From positions 1-64,000 of the forward strand of contig NZ_QUZT01000014.1 in the NCBI RefSeq assembly GCF_004682045.1: a DNA stretch of 64,000 nucleotides. Reading direction: 5' to 3'. This document shows positions 35,786-45,136 of the stretch, piece after piece. Position numbers and translations under genes: made by a program. The notes below the pieces were generated by a model, which worked only from the letters and a program-made list of their open reading frames with translations, did no database searches and was not told the origin of the DNA. Numbering within the stretch: the stretch's first letter is position 1; the number at the start of each line of letters is the position of its first letter. The DNA comes from Pseudomonas nabeulensis (GTDB lineage Bacteria > Pseudomonadota > Gammaproteobacteria > Pseudomonadales > Pseudomonadaceae).

Positions 35786-36397
35786 TCATATGCCTTGGGC
35801 GGCCAAAATGGCCAAGTAGATCAATACCACGCCGCACACGCCATGACTGACACGCTGCCAGGCAGGTGATGCATTCTGCCGCAACAGGTTCACCAGCGCG
35901 GCGATCAGAAAGCACGACAACACCGACGCCAGCATAAAGCCCGCAAAAAACATCAGCGTCTGCCCATGGCTCGGGGTAGCCCCGACAATGCCTGACAACG
36001 CACTGCCCAGCGCGCCCCAATAAACAATGTTCTTCGGGTTGGCCAGGGAAATCGCCGCGCCCACCGCCAGCGCATTCTGGTTGGAACTGGCCGGTGCACT
36101 GTCGGCCTGGGGCAAACGCCTGGCGTCGATCAGGCTTTGCACACCGAGCCAGGCCAGGTACAGCGCACAGGCGATGGTCAGGGGCACGCGTACGGTGTCA
36201 TGTTGGATCAATAGCGCGATGCCTGTGAGGCCGATGACTGCCCATACCGCATCGCCCACCAGCGACCCGATTTGCACCAGCAGCGCCGGGGTGAACCCGT
36301 GGAGCAGGCCGCGCCGCAGGGTCTCCGCCAGTACAGCGCCCGGCGAGAGACAAAACACAAAACCAAATACCAGCGCATAAAAGAAGATCGTCAGCAT
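35786..36397 (-). CDS. LysE/RhtB-family exporter
   Basis: 203 aa from ATG 36397. Six-span amino-acid exporter fold; the family signature FVFCLSPGAVLAETLRRG and GxxxGDxxW-like GSLVGDAVWAVIGL are present, then NPKNIVYWGALGSAL. Members export amino acids or homoserine lactones; substrate not readable. On the same strand as the arsB-like gene upstream, 59 bases away, perhaps co-transcribed. Confidence 0.9.
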   Translation of the reverse strand: MLTIFFYALVFGFVFCLSPGAVLAETLRRGLLHGFTPALLVQIGSLVGDAVWAVIGLTGIALLIQHDTVRVPLTIACALYLAWLGVQSLIDARRLPQADSAPASSNQNALAVGAAISLANPKNIVYWGALGSALSGIVGATPSHGQTLMFFAGFMLASVLSCFLIAALVNLLRQNASPAWQRVSHGVCGVVLIYLAILAAQGI

Positions 36398-36456
36398 GCC
36401 CGCGTTCCTACAAGAGATGGCGGGCATTCTGCGCAGGAAAAGCGCCGTTGTCTCGT

Positions 36457-37740
36457 CTAAATGCTCAGGCGCAAGGCGAGGGCGGCAAGGGTGATCAACA
36501 GCACCGGCAATGTCAGCACGATCCCCACCTTGAAGTAGTAGCCCCAGGTGATGGTGATGCCCTTGCGCGCCAGGATATGCAACCACAACAACGTGGCCAG
36601 GCTGCCGATGGGGGTGATTTTCGGGCCAAGGTCACTGCCGATCACGTTGGCGTAGATCATCGCGTCCTTGACCACACCCACCGCATGACTGGACTCGATG
36701 GACAACGCGCCGATCAACACCGTTGGCAGGTTGTTCATCACCGACGAGAGCAGGGCCGTCAGCACCCCGGTGCCCATGGCCGCACCCCAGATGCCGTAGG
36801 TGGCGAAGGTGTCGAGCCAGGTCGCCAGGTACGCGGTGAGCCCGGCATTGCGCAAGCCGTAGACCACCAGGTACATGCCCAGGGAGAAAATCACGATCTG
36901 CCACGGGGCCTCTTTCAACACCTTGCGTGTGGAAATCTTGTGGCCCTTGGCGGCGATCACCAACAGGAGCAGGGCGCATGCGGCGGAAATCGCGCTGATG
37001 GGGATGCCTAACGGTTCCAGCGCGAAACAGCCAACCAGCAAAATGCCCAGTACCCACCAGCCGGCCAGGAACGTCGCGCGGTCGTGCACGGCGCTGGCCG
37101 GATCATCCAGGTCGGCGGGGTTGTAGGTGTTGGGAATGTCTCGACGAAAAAACCACAGCAGCACCGCCAGCGTGGCGGCAACGCTGATCAGGTTGACCGG
37201 CACCATCACGGCGGCATATTCGTTGAAACCGATCTTGAAGTAATCCGCCGAGACGATGTTGACCAGGTTCGACACTACCAGCGGCAGGCTCGCGGTATCG
37301 GCAATGAATCCGGCACCCATCACGAAGGCCAGGGTCGCCGCGGGTGAAAAGCGCAACGCCAACAGCATCGACATCACAATCGGTGTGAGGATCAGCGCCG
37401 CGCCGTCATTGGCAAACAGCGCCGATACCAGTGCGCCGAGCAAGACCATATACGCAAACAACCGGCGGCCACGCCCGCGCCCCCACCGCGCCACGTGCAG
37501 CGCGGCCCACGCGAAGAACCCGGCTTCATCCAGTAGCAGGCTGATGATGATCAGCGCCACAAAGGTCGCGGTGGCATTCCAGATGATGTGCCACACCGCC
37601 GGGATGTCGCCAAGGCTGATCACGCCGCAGGCCAGCGCCAAAATCGCGCCCAGACTCGCGCTCCACCCCACACCCAGGCCCTTGGGCTGCCAGATGACCA
37701 ACACAATGGTGAACAGGAAAATGCCAGCGGCTATCAGCAT
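36457..37740 (-). CDS. arsB: ArsB-type arsenite efflux pump
   Basis: 427 aa, matching the ~429 aa of ArsB. About 12 spans; conserved [41 protein letters not shown] and [21 protein letters not shown]. ArsB exports arsenite or antimonite by antiport or with ArsA. Neither arsR nor arsC is nearby, so it is outside a normal ars operon; a related NhaD/SLC13-type substrate cannot be fully excluded. Confidence 0.85.
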   Translation of the reverse strand: MLIAAGIFLFTIVLVIWQPKGLGVGWSASLGAILALACGVISLGDIPAVWHIIWNATATFVALIIISLLLDEAGFFAWAALHVARWGRGRGRRLFAYMVLLGALVSALFANDGAALILTPIVMSMLLALRFSPAATLAFVMGAGFIADTASLPLVVSNLVNIVSADYFKIGFNEYAAVMVPVNLISVAATLAVLLWFFRRDIPNTYNPADLDDPASAVHDRATFLAGWWVLGILLVGCFALEPLGIPISAISAACALLLLVIAAKGHKISTRKVLKEAPWQIVIFSLGMYLVVYGLRNAGLTAYLATWLDTFATYGIWGAAMGTGVLTALLSSVMNNLPTVLIGALSIESSHAVGVVKDAMIYANVIGSDLGPKITPIGSLATLLWLHILARKGITITWGYYFKVGIVLTLPVLLITLAALALRLSI

Positions 37741-37880
37741 GAATGTCCCCGGTAAGGCTAAAAAGAACCTAAAGATTGACCTGCGGCAACGTCTATTGAT
37801 TCAGGCACAAGTGTTTGAAATTAAAATGAAACACGACTGTCCTAAAGTGCCCCACCCTAGGTGATAAAGGAAGTAACCGC

Positions 37881-38096
37881 GTGACCCGTGCCACTCGCAA
37901 CCTGCGCAAGACCCTCGATTCCGTCGCGGAAAATAACGAAACCGCGGCGTTTGACCTGATGCGCGCCGTGGAAAAACTCGGCGATGAAGTGCTGCGCCAG
38001 CGTTTGCTCAATACCATTCACCGCCTTAATCAGGATGCCCATGAACTGCGCGAAGCGCGGGATTCGGTAGAACTGGTGTCCGTACGACTCGCCTGA
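37881..38096 (+). CDS. Small helical protein of unknown function
   Basis: 71 aa with GTG start and AAAGGAAG seven bases upstream. Sequence is strongly helical and charged (TLDSVAENNETAAFDLMRAV, RLNQDAHELREARDS), possibly a short coiled coil; no Cys, no membrane segment. Divergent from arsB, 140 bases apart. Good ribosome site and codon use support a real gene; no family recognised. Confidence 0.7.
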   Translation: MTRATRNLRKTLDSVAENNETAAFDLMRAVEKLGDEVLRQRLLNTIHRLNQDAHELREARDSVELVSVRLA

Positions 38097-38167
38097 GCAA
38101 GATCGTTCAAGACAAGCCCCTTATTGCACTGGCATGCTTGTCGACTGTCTGTCGATGAGCCGTCTCC

Positions 38168-38863
38168 ATGCCTACCGCCTTACCTCATTACGCCTTCGCT
38201 CGCGGCGCCATTGCCGTTGTTCCGTTGTCCCTGGCCTGTGCGCCTTGGGGCCTGCTGGCCGGTTCCATGGCCATCGATGCGCAATTTACGCCGCTGCAAG
38301 CCCAAGGGTTGTCCGCCATTGTGTTTGCCGGTGCGGCGCAATTGGTCGCCATTGGCATGGTCAAGAGCGGTGCCAGCCTGATCTCCATCGTACTGACCAC
38401 CTTGTTGCTCACGTCCCAGCATTTGCTCTACGGCATGCACATGCGCACAACCCTGTCCTCACTCAATACGCGCTGGCGCATGAGCCTGGGCTTTTTGCTG
38501 ACCGACGAGTTCTTTGCTTTGGTCAGCCACTATGACCGCCAGACATTCAATCGCTGGTACGCCTTGGGCGTGGGCCTGACGTTTTATATCGCCTGGAACC
38601 TGTTTACGCTGGCCGGCATCGTGTTGGGCAAAAGCATTCCTGGGCTTGATCAATTGGGCCTGGAGTTTTCCATCGCGGCCACCTTTATTGCACTGATCAC
38701 CCCGGTGGTGCGGGATGTGCCGACGGTGGTCTGCGTAGCGGTCTCCCTGCTGTTTTCGGTGTGGCTCAGTTTTCTGCATTGGGAGTCGGCAGTGGTGGTG
38801 TCCGGGGTGCTGGGCATGAGCGCAGGGTATGCCTGTAAGCGACTGGGGGTAGGGCAACGATGA
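38168..38863 (+). CDS. azlC: AzlC-family branched-chain amino acid exporter, large subunit
   Basis: 231 aa. AzlC/YgaZ fold: FARGAIAVVPLSLACAPWGL, QGLSAIVFAGAAQLVAIG, LLTSQHLLYGMHMR and FLLTDEFFALVS. Works with the small AzlD/YgaH-like subunit to export branched-chain amino acids. Overlaps azlD by ATGA. Confidence 0.93.
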   Translation: MPTALPHYAFARGAIAVVPLSLACAPWGLLAGSMAIDAQFTPLQAQGLSAIVFAGAAQLVAIGMVKSGASLISIVLTTLLLTSQHLLYGMHMRTTLSSLNTRWRMSLGFLLTDEFFALVSHYDRQTFNRWYALGVGLTFYIAWNLFTLAGIVLGKSIPGLDQLGLEFSIAATFIALITPVVRDVPTVVCVAVSLLFSVWLSFLHWESAVVVSGVLGMSAGYACKRLGVGQR

Positions 38864-39174
38864 TCTACATGATGATTGTGCTGATGGGCCTGGTGGTGTT
38901 TTTCAACCGCTACCTGTTTATCGAGCCGCGCCTGCCGGTGCGCCTCAACCGTGGTGCGCGGGAGTTTCTGGGGTTCGCAGTGCCTGGAATGCTGACGGCG
39001 ATTTGCGGGCCGATCATTTTTCTGGCCGATCACCAGCACCTCAACCTCAGTCCGACCAATCCGTATTTGCTCGCGGGTGTCAGCGCCGTGGCGTTGATGT
39101 ACTGGACGCGCAATGTGCTGCTTACGGTGTTGCTCAGCATGGCGGTGTTTTATCTATTGCGCTGGCTGCTCTGA
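38860..39174 (+). CDS. azlD: AzlD-family exporter subunit
   Basis: 104 aa, four hydrophobic spans: MIVLMGLVVFFNRYLFIE, FLGFAVPGMLTAICGPIIF, LLAGVSAVALMYWT and LLTVLLSMAVFYLLRWLL. Starts inside the azlC stop (ATGA). Typical size and partner for AzlD. Confidence 0.92.
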   Translation: MIYMMIVLMGLVVFFNRYLFIEPRLPVRLNRGAREFLGFAVPGMLTAICGPIIFLADHQHLNLSPTNPYLLAGVSAVALMYWTRNVLLTVLLSMAVFYLLRWLL

Positions 39175-39183
39175 ACGCCAGGC

Positions 39184-39210
39184 AAAAAAAGGCCCGCGGG
39201 AGGGCGGGCT
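39184..39210 (-). terminator. Terminator between azlD and a convergent small gene
   Basis: GCCCGC-N6-GCGGGC; on the minus strand the stem is followed by a run of seven T, on the plus strand only by TTC. It best serves the minus-strand gene at 39330-39545, with some effect on azlD transcripts. A second GC-rich hairpin (GCAGCCCC/GGGGCTGC, near 39301-39320) precedes it. Confidence 0.7.
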
Positions 39211-39329
39211 TCAAGGGAGACTTCTAAAAATGAGCCAGGCCACTATAAGCGGCGCATTCTCCCTTCACAGTGAAACTAAATTCATCCAACAGACAGCCAA
39301 GCAGCCCCGAGCGGGGCTGCCATGCGACG

Positions 39330-39545
39330 TCAGCTTTTTGCGTTGAGCTTGCGCAGTTCTTCGTACGTGGCCGACTGGACGAACCAGAAACCGGAAATGA
39401 TGCACCAAGTCAGAGTGCCGCCCACCAGGACCGCCAGGCCCGACAGGAAACTCGCGCTGAACATCGACACCAGGCCGATCAGCCATACGAAGGCCAGGGC
39501 GATGTAGAGAACAGAGTTGTTGACGCTGATGACGAAATCTTTCAT
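39330..39545 (-). CDS. Small two-span inner-membrane protein
   Basis: 71 aa from ATG 39545 (AAGGAAG-CGTC). Two transmembrane helices: VLYIALAFVWLIGLVSMFSA and GLAVLVGGTLTWCIISGFWF, then a charged tail (ATYEELRKLNAKS). Function unknown; size and site support a real gene. A longer frame has no ribosome site. Confidence 0.7.
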   Translation of the reverse strand: MKDFVISVNNSVLYIALAFVWLIGLVSMFSASFLSGLAVLVGGTLTWCIISGFWFVQSATYEELRKLNAKS

Positions 39546-39668
39546 GACGCTTCCTTGTAGAGAATATCCCGTGGCCTCCTCAGTGAGACCAACGGCGGCA
39601 TCATAATGCCATGATGTGACAGACGCCACCCCGAAGGCCTCACGCTCTATAGTGGCAACCCTATCAAC

Positions 39669-39887
39669 TGTGGGAGGGGACTTGCCCTAATGCCAGTCAG
39701 TTAAGAAGTAGCCAGTGTAAAAGTAACCTGTGGCGAGGGAGCTTGCTCCCGTTGGACTGCGTAGCAGTCCCAGTCTTTTAAAACAAAGAGCTGGGGCCGC
39801 TATGCTGCCCAGCGGGAGCAAGCTCCCTCGCCACAAGTACGGTGTTTGCCCTTAACTGACTGGCAGTAGGGCTTGCCCCCTCCACCC
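39669..39887. repeat. Nested REPINs: a GAGGGAGCTTGCTCCC element inside a GCCCTAATGCCAGTCAG element
   Basis: Outer arms: GGGAGGGGACTTGCCCTAAT...CAGTCAGTTAAG at the left and CTTAACTGACTGG...GGGCTTGCCCCCTCC at the right, the family of 4680-4795. Inside the loop a complete second REPIN of another family runs 39729-39835 (TGTGGCGAGGGAGCTTGCTC mirrored by GAGCAAGCTCCCTCGCCACA). No gene lies in 39546-39930 apart from these. Confidence 0.88.
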
Positions 39888-39930
39888 CCCGCTAATGGTA
39901 GAGTCGCGTTTTTTCCAAAGGAGCAATGGC

Positions 39931-40284
39931 ATGCACAAAGTGGTTCTGGGCGCATTGGTACTGGCGACATTGGCCGGTTGCGCGGGCTCGAAGATGAAAG
40001 AAGCGCGCTCGGGCACGCCCTACAAAACCCTCGCTTCAGACAAGGCCACACTGGTGGTTGCCGAGTGCATCCAGTTCGGTTGGCAGGATGAAAGCGTGTT
40101 TGGCGTCGACGCCGGCGGTTTCAAGGAGCCCATCGGCGCGGGCGGTTTTACCGTATACACCACCGGTGGTGACTACTTTGTGGATGTACAAAGTGCGGGC
40201 GCAGGTTCCAGCGTCAAGTACTACGCAGCCGAAGACAACATGCCCGCCAAACGCCGCTTGGCAGCCCTCGCGACCTGTCTGTAA
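39931..40284 (+). CDS. Small lipoprotein of unknown function
   Basis: 117 aa from ATG 39931 (AAAGGAG-CAATGGC). Lipobox LATLAGC with Cys16 and Ala +2, so probably sorted to the outer membrane. The mature part is small and soluble (KTLASDKATLVVAECI, VKYYAAEDNMPAKRR) and ends in Cys; it resembles other short Pseudomonas lipoproteins in this window (54193-54543) in layout. No function known. Confidence 0.8.
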   Translation: MHKVVLGALVLATLAGCAGSKMKEARSGTPYKTLASDKATLVVAECIQFGWQDESVFGVDAGGFKEPIGAGGFTVYTTGGDYFVDVQSAGAGSSVKYYAAEDNMPAKRRLAALATCL

Positions 40285-40353
40285 TCCGTTGCCTTAGTGC
40301 TTTTAGGAAATGCCCGGCACGACAGGTACTGAACATTCGCTTATGATGCACCC

Positions 40354-40416
40354 GCTCGCCCGGCATGATGGCTCTTTACCAGTACACGGATGTCGAGGCT
40401 GGACAGTCGGGCGAGC
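40354..40416. other. Long hairpin between two converging genes
   Basis: GCTCGCCCG and CGGGCGAGC form a perfect 9-bp stem around 45 bases, followed on the plus strand by CCCTTTTCCC. It may end transcription or be a structured RNA; nothing else is seen in 40285-40428. Confidence 0.4.
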
Positions 40417-40428
40417 ATCCCTTTTCCC

Positions 40429-41133
40429 TCAGCGAGGCATATACCCCAAGTGCCAGCGCCGTGGGATTTTCAGTGACACCACTCCCAACAAGCCTGCCAA
40501 CACGCCGCTGACCAACAGCGCCTTAAGCCCCATCTGCTGCTCCAGCAGAGCGCCAATTACAGCGCCAACAAACATCCCCGCCCACGGCACCAGTTGCACC
40601 CGCCAACCATTGCGGCGCTCGCCCAGCATCCAGCGCCCCAGGCCACGGCCAAAGCGTGACAGCGCGCCCGTCACGTAGGTCAGTCCTACCGGTAAGCCGT
40701 TGACTTCTTCTACCGCCGCATTGAGCATGCCCATCGCAATGATCGCTGCCAGCAGTGCGGGCAATGCGTCGCTACCAGGCAGCAGGGCTGCACCACAGAG
40801 CAATGCCGCAATGCACAGCAATAAGGGCAGGGCATGCCGTCGCCCCAGCCGGCTGGCCATCACGCCCAGCGCATTGCCTGCAACGAAGGTGGCTACCAGT
40901 AACAGCAAGCGCCCCGTCAGGTCCAAATCCCCCACACTGATCGCCACGGCAAGGCGCGTGGTATTGCCGCTCATGAACGACACAAAGTCGCCGCTGGCCA
41001 TAAAGCCTATGGCATCGGTCATCCCCGCCAACACCGACAGGCTGGCCACCAACGTCAAGCCCACTCGACCCCGCAAGCGTTGTCGATGGGCGAGTACGGC
41101 ATTCGCGCTGGGCTTGCGGGGTAAAGGCAGCAT
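40429..41133 (-). CDS. YoaK/DUF1275-family membrane protein
   Basis: 234 aa, about six spans. Signature: SVLAGMTDAIGFMASGDFVSF then MSGNTTRLAVAI, and a second half beginning GMLNAAVEEVNGLPVGLTYVTGAL. The family is widespread in bacteria and lacks a settled function (transporter suspected). The basic N-terminus stays in the cytoplasm. Separated from the ABC-F gene by 69 bases; the two read the same way. Confidence 0.9.
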   Translation of the reverse strand: MLPLPRKPSANAVLAHRQRLRGRVGLTLVASLSVLAGMTDAIGFMASGDFVSFMSGNTTRLAVAISVGDLDLTGRLLLLVATFVAGNALGVMASRLGRRHALPLLLCIAALLCGAALLPGSDALPALLAAIIAMGMLNAAVEEVNGLPVGLTYVTGALSRFGRGLGRWMLGERRNGWRVQLVPWAGMFVGAVIGALLEQQMGLKALLVSGVLAGLLGVVSLKIPRRWHLGYMPR

Positions 41134-41202
41134 GGGGACGGGCTCCTCGGTGAGATTATCCGGCCACTACCGTAGGACGCTTTGCCAGCGCGTGCAATGA
41201 CC

Positions 41203-42825
41203 TCAGACACACTCCAGGCGCCAGGCTGCGTTCTCCCAACTCAGCACATGTGTCGGCCTGATGGCCTGGATAAAGCTCTCATCATGGGACACTGCCACCA
41301 TCGCTCCGGTAAACCCTTGCAGGGCCCGTTCAAAGGCAATCACCGACTCCAGATCCAAGTGGTTGGTCGGCTCGTCCAGCAACAACAATTGCGCGGGTGT
41401 CTCGCGCCAAAGGACGACGGCCATTGCTGCTTTCAAGCGCTCGCCGCCGCTGAGCTGGCCTGCCGGTTGGGTCACCCGCAGCGCATCCAACTGCAATAAC
41501 GCCAAGCGTGTGCGCAGTTCGGCTTCGGCCAGTGGCGTGTCGAGCAGGTTGAGTTGTTCGACGATGGAGCGCTCGTCTTCCAGCAGGGCCAGGTGTTGAT
41601 CGATATAGGCACAGGGCACATGCACGTGGCACTCACCATTGACCGGCTGCCAGATGCCCGCCAGCACTTTGAGCAGCGTGGACTTGCCGCAGCCATTCGG
41701 TCCCTGCACGGCAACGCGTATGGGCCCGGAGAGCTGGATATTGAGGCCGGTGTGCGCCAGCCAGGGCAGTTGAACATCCGCTAGGCTCAGCACCTGCCGG
41801 CCATTGGGCACGGTGGAGGCAGGCAATGCCAGCAAGGTTGGGGTTTCGTCGAGGACGCGTTCATAGGCCTGGCGAACCTGGGCGTCGAGTGCGTGCTTAT
41901 GCTCTGCGTGTGCGCTGCGCACGCTGCTGACGATTTCAGTGGCGGCGCCTTTCCAGCGTGCCTTGGTGAAGCGATCCACGTTGGCGGTGTCGGCGTGCTT
42001 GCGTGAACGGGCGGCGTTGCGTTGCAGGGTGTCATGGTCTTTTTGCAGGCGTCGACGTTCGCGGCTGCGCGCCAGGCGTGCGTGTTCCAGTGCGGCCAGC
42101 GCCGCCTGCTGTTCGGTATCCCGCTGGGTGCGATAAGCCTCGTAGTTACCGCCATAGACTTGAGCGCCCAGGGGCGAGAGTTCGATGATGCGGCCCAAGG
42201 TGTTGAGCAGTTGGCGGTCATGGCTGACCACCACGAGGCCGCCGCGCCAGTTCGCCAAGACCTGCATCAGCCAATCACGGCCCGCGCTGTCGAGATGGTT
42301 GGTGGGCTCATCCAGCACCAACAGTTGGGGGGCGGCGAGCAGCGCTCCAATCACCGCCACGCGCGCGAGTTGGCCGCCGCTGAGTTGATCGGCCGCCGTG
42401 TCGCTCGCCAAGTGTGCCAGGCCTGCCGCGTCCAACGCGCTGCGCAGGCGTTCGGCCAGGTCCCAGCGTTCGTCGATCAACGCCAGGTCGTCGACTTGGG
42501 CGGTGCCGTTGGCCATGCGTTCCAATGCGGCCAGGGGCGCGGCTGTCCCGGTGATATGGGCGACGGTTTCGCCCGGCAGCACCGCGACACTCTGCGCGAC
42601 GTAAGCCACGCTGGCCGAGCGATTGAGCGAGCCGGAGGAAGGTTGCAGCAGCCCGGCGATCAGTTTCGCCAAAATGCTTTTGCCACAACCATTACGCCCC
42701 ACGATCCCGGTGGGTGTGTGGTCGATGGACAGGCTCAGGTCGTCCAGCAGGGTTTCGCCATTGGCGAACTGGAAAGACAGGTGTTGCAGGGTAACCAGTA
42801 CGGGCAGCCGTTTGACGTCAGTCAT
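41203..42825 (-). CDS. ABC-F family ATPase
   Basis: 540 aa from ATG 42825 (TTGGAGG-TGCTG); a longer frame upstream overlaps topoisomerase sequence and is spurious. Two ATPase domains in one chain without membrane segments: Walker A GRNGCGKS and GPNGCGKS, signatures LSGGQLAR and LSGGERLK, Walker B LLVLDEP and LLLLDEPTNHLD. The charged linker (ARLARSRERRRLQKDHDTLQ) is the ribosome-contacting arm region. ABC-F proteins act on ribosomes, in translation or antibiotic resistance; the subgroup is uncertain. Confidence 0.9.
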   Translation of the reverse strand: MTDVKRLPVLVTLQHLSFQFANGETLLDDLSLSIDHTPTGIVGRNGCGKSILAKLIAGLLQPSSGSLNRSASVAYVAQSVAVLPGETVAHITGTAAPLAALERMANGTAQVDDLALIDERWDLAERLRSALDAAGLAHLASDTAADQLSGGQLARVAVIGALLAAPQLLVLDEPTNHLDSAGRDWLMQVLANWRGGLVVVSHDRQLLNTLGRIIELSPLGAQVYGGNYEAYRTQRDTEQQAALAALEHARLARSRERRRLQKDHDTLQRNAARSRKHADTANVDRFTKARWKGAATEIVSSVRSAHAEHKHALDAQVRQAYERVLDETPTLLALPASTVPNGRQVLSLADVQLPWLAHTGLNIQLSGPIRVAVQGPNGCGKSTLLKVLAGIWQPVNGECHVHVPCAYIDQHLALLEDERSIVEQLNLLDTPLAEAELRTRLALLQLDALRVTQPAGQLSGGERLKAAMAVVLWRETPAQLLLLDEPTNHLDLESVIAFERALQGFTGAMVAVSHDESFIQAIRPTHVLSWENAAWRLECV

Positions 42826-42949
42826 CAGCACCTCCAAAAAAATGTCGAACAGGCCAACAAGCGCGCCAGGCGGCTCGTTGCAGATACATTTTGGAAGGCT
42901 TAGTTGCGCACGTCGGCGGTCATCCTGGATGTCGGAAGGGACGCAGAGC

Positions 42950-43987
42950 CTAACGCGCCTTGGCGGGCTTCGGCAAGTCTGCTGCCAATTGTTCCAGGAA
43001 CATGGCCAGCGCCACCTCTTCCGCCTTGAGCCCCTTGCGTGCCCGAGGCTTGGGCAGTTTCGACAGTTCACCCAGGCTGAAATGCTCCAACACGGCAGGG
43101 TGGATATAACACTTGCGACACACTGCCGGGGTATTGCCCAGTTGCCGCGCGACGTCCTTGACCATCGCCACCACATGCCGCTTGGCATCGGATTCCGGCT
43201 GCCATTCCAGTTCGCGCAACACGGCCAGGGCCAGGGCGGTGCCGGCCCAGGTGCGATAATCCTTGGCGGTGAAGTCCGCGCCGGAGAGGCTGTGCAGGTA
43301 GGCGTTTACATCATGGGAGCTGACGGTATGGCGTTCGCCGTCTTCGTCCAGGTACTGGAACAGGTTCTGCCCCGGCAGCTCCAGGCAGCGTTTGACCACT
43401 GTCGCCAGGCGTTTGTCCTTGACGGTGACCTGGTGTTCGACGCCGCTCTTGCCACGGAATTGGAACTTGATTTCGCTGCCCTTGACGCCGACATGACGGT
43501 TGCGCAGGGTGGTCAGCCCGTAGGATTTGTTATCCCGTGCGTACTGGGTGTTGCCGACGCGGATCAAGGTGGCGTCCAGCAACATCACCACCGTGGCGAG
43601 CACCTTTTCCCGAGTAAACCCCGGCACGGCAATCTGGGCTTGCAGTTGTTTGCGCAGCTTTGGCAAGGCATTGCCGAATTCCTGAAGGCGCGAGTACTTG
43701 TCGGTATCGCGCACTTCCCGCCAGCGTTCGTGGTAACGATATTGCTTGCGTCCGCGAGCATCGCGCCCGGTGGCCTGTAGATGACCACGGGGATCGGCGC
43801 AGATCCACACATCGGTGTAGGCGGGGGGGACGGCCAAGGCGTTGAGGCGCTGGATTTCATCAGCGTCCTGGATGCGCTTGCCCTTGGCATCGAAGTACTG
43901 GAATGTGCCCCGTAGCGTCTTGCGGCGAATGCCGGGCTGGGTGTCGTCTACGTAATGCAGGTCACGGGGCAGGTCGGCATCGGGCAT
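42950..43987 (-). CDS. DNA topoisomerase IB (poxvirus-like)
   Basis: 345 aa from ATG 43987. Eukaryote/vaccinia-type enzyme that relaxes supercoils via a 3'-phosphotyrosine. N-terminal DNA-clamp GIRRKTLRGTFQYFDAKGK, catalytic Arg in LLDATLIRVGNTQYA, Lys in FRGKSGVEH, Arg/Lys in KDYRTWAGTALA, and the nucleophile Tyr in CRKCYIHPAVLE. Bacterial topo IB genes are common in Pseudomonas. Lies 65 bases downstream of modC on the same strand. Confidence 0.93.
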   Translation of the reverse strand: MPDADLPRDLHYVDDTQPGIRRKTLRGTFQYFDAKGKRIQDADEIQRLNALAVPPAYTDVWICADPRGHLQATGRDARGRKQYRYHERWREVRDTDKYSRLQEFGNALPKLRKQLQAQIAVPGFTREKVLATVVMLLDATLIRVGNTQYARDNKSYGLTTLRNRHVGVKGSEIKFQFRGKSGVEHQVTVKDKRLATVVKRCLELPGQNLFQYLDEDGERHTVSSHDVNAYLHSLSGADFTAKDYRTWAGTALALAVLRELEWQPESDAKRHVVAMVKDVARQLGNTPAVCRKCYIHPAVLEHFSLGELSKLPKPRARKGLKAEEVALAMFLEQLAADLPKPAKAR

Positions 43988-44052
43988 GGTCGCAAGTTCC
44001 TTGGGGCATGCTTGATTGACCGCAGCGGTGTGCGGTCGTGCCAAAAGGTTTG

Positions 44053-45132
44053 CTACGCCAGCACGGCAACGGCTTTGATCTGTGCCCACAAGGCCTGGCC
44101 GGGGTGCAGTTGCAATTGATCGCGGGAGAATCGGGTGATACGCGCCAGCAACGGCGTGCCGCTGGCATCCAGGCGTACCAGAACGTGGGCGTTGTTGTCT
44201 GCCGAGATCTCCTGGGTGACCGTCACCGGCAAACGGTTAAGGATGCTGCTGTGTTCCTCGGCTTGCAGGCTGAGGCTCACATCCCGTGCCTGCACCTTGA
44301 TGCGCAACGCCTTGCCCACCGCCAGCGGCGCATGGGCGACGCGCATGTGCAACGCGCTGTCGGGCAGTTGCAGGGTCAACAACTGATAGTGCTCGTCGTA
44401 GGCGACGACAGTGCCGTTGATCACCACGCCGGCATCGTCCCCCAGCGCCATGGGCAGGTCGAGCCGCGCCAGGGTTTCTCCGATGGGGCCGCTGGCAAGT
44501 GCCTTGCCATCGCTGAGCAGTACGATGTGATCGGCCAGCCGCGCCACTTCGTCCTGGGCATGGCTGACGTAGAACACTGGAATATCCAGCTCGTCGTGCA
44601 GACGTTCCAGGTACGGCAGGATTTCGCTTTTGCGCTTGCTGTCCAGGGCGGCAAGCGGCTCATCCATCAGTAACAGCTTGGGGCTGGTGAGCAAGGCGCG
44701 GGCGATGCCGATGCGCTGACGCTCTCCGCCGGAAAGGTGTTGGGGATGGCGGTCGAGCAGGTGGCCGATGCCCAGCAGTTCGGTAGCCTGGGCCATGTCT
44801 ACCCGGCGTTGTTGAGCCGGGATGCGCTTGAGGCCGAACTCCAGGTTAGCGCGCACTGACAAGTGCGGGAACAGGCTGGCTTCCTGGAACACATAACCCA
44901 GCGCACGCTTATGCGACGGCACGAACAGCCCGTTGCGGCTGTCTTGCCAGACTTCATCGTTGATTTGAATAAAACCGTCCCTGGCGCGTTCCAGACCGGC
45001 GATGCAACGCAGGCAAGTGGTCTTGCCCGAGCCCGAATGCCCGTACAGCGCGGTCACGCCACGGCCAGGCAAATGCAGGTCCACATCCAGGTCAAAGCCT
45101 GAATAGTTGAGTTGCAGGCGTACATCGATCAT
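44053..45132 (-). CDS. modC: Molybdate ABC transporter ATPase
   Basis: 359 aa from ATG 45132 (TGGAGCTGATTCG). Walker [10 protein letters not shown], signature LSGGERQR, Walker B LLLMDEP, then a C-terminal Mop (molybdate-binding) domain from about residue 290 ([24 protein letters not shown]). Energises ModB; the Mop domain may sense cytoplasmic molybdate. Four bases after modB. Confidence 0.95.
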   Translation of the reverse strand: MIDVRLQLNYSGFDLDVDLHLPGRGVTALYGHSGSGKTTCLRCIAGLERARDGFIQINDEVWQDSRNGLFVPSHKRALGYVFQEASLFPHLSVRANLEFGLKRIPAQQRRVDMAQATELLGIGHLLDRHPQHLSGGERQRIGIARALLTSPKLLLMDEPLAALDSKRKSEILPYLERLHDELDIPVFYVSHAQDEVARLADHIVLLSDGKALASGPIGETLARLDLPMALGDDAGVVINGTVVAYDEHYQLLTLQLPDSALHMRVAHAPLAVGKALRIKVQARDVSLSLQAEEHSSILNRLPVTVTQEISADNNAHVLVRLDASGTPLLARITRFSRDQLQLHPGQALWAQIKAVAVLA

Positions 45133-45136
45133 CGAA

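Noticed and set aside
42826..43188. Upstream extension of the ABC-F gene by about 120 codons
   Set aside because: It is out-of-frame topoisomerase sequence; ATG 42825 has a strong TTGGAGG site.
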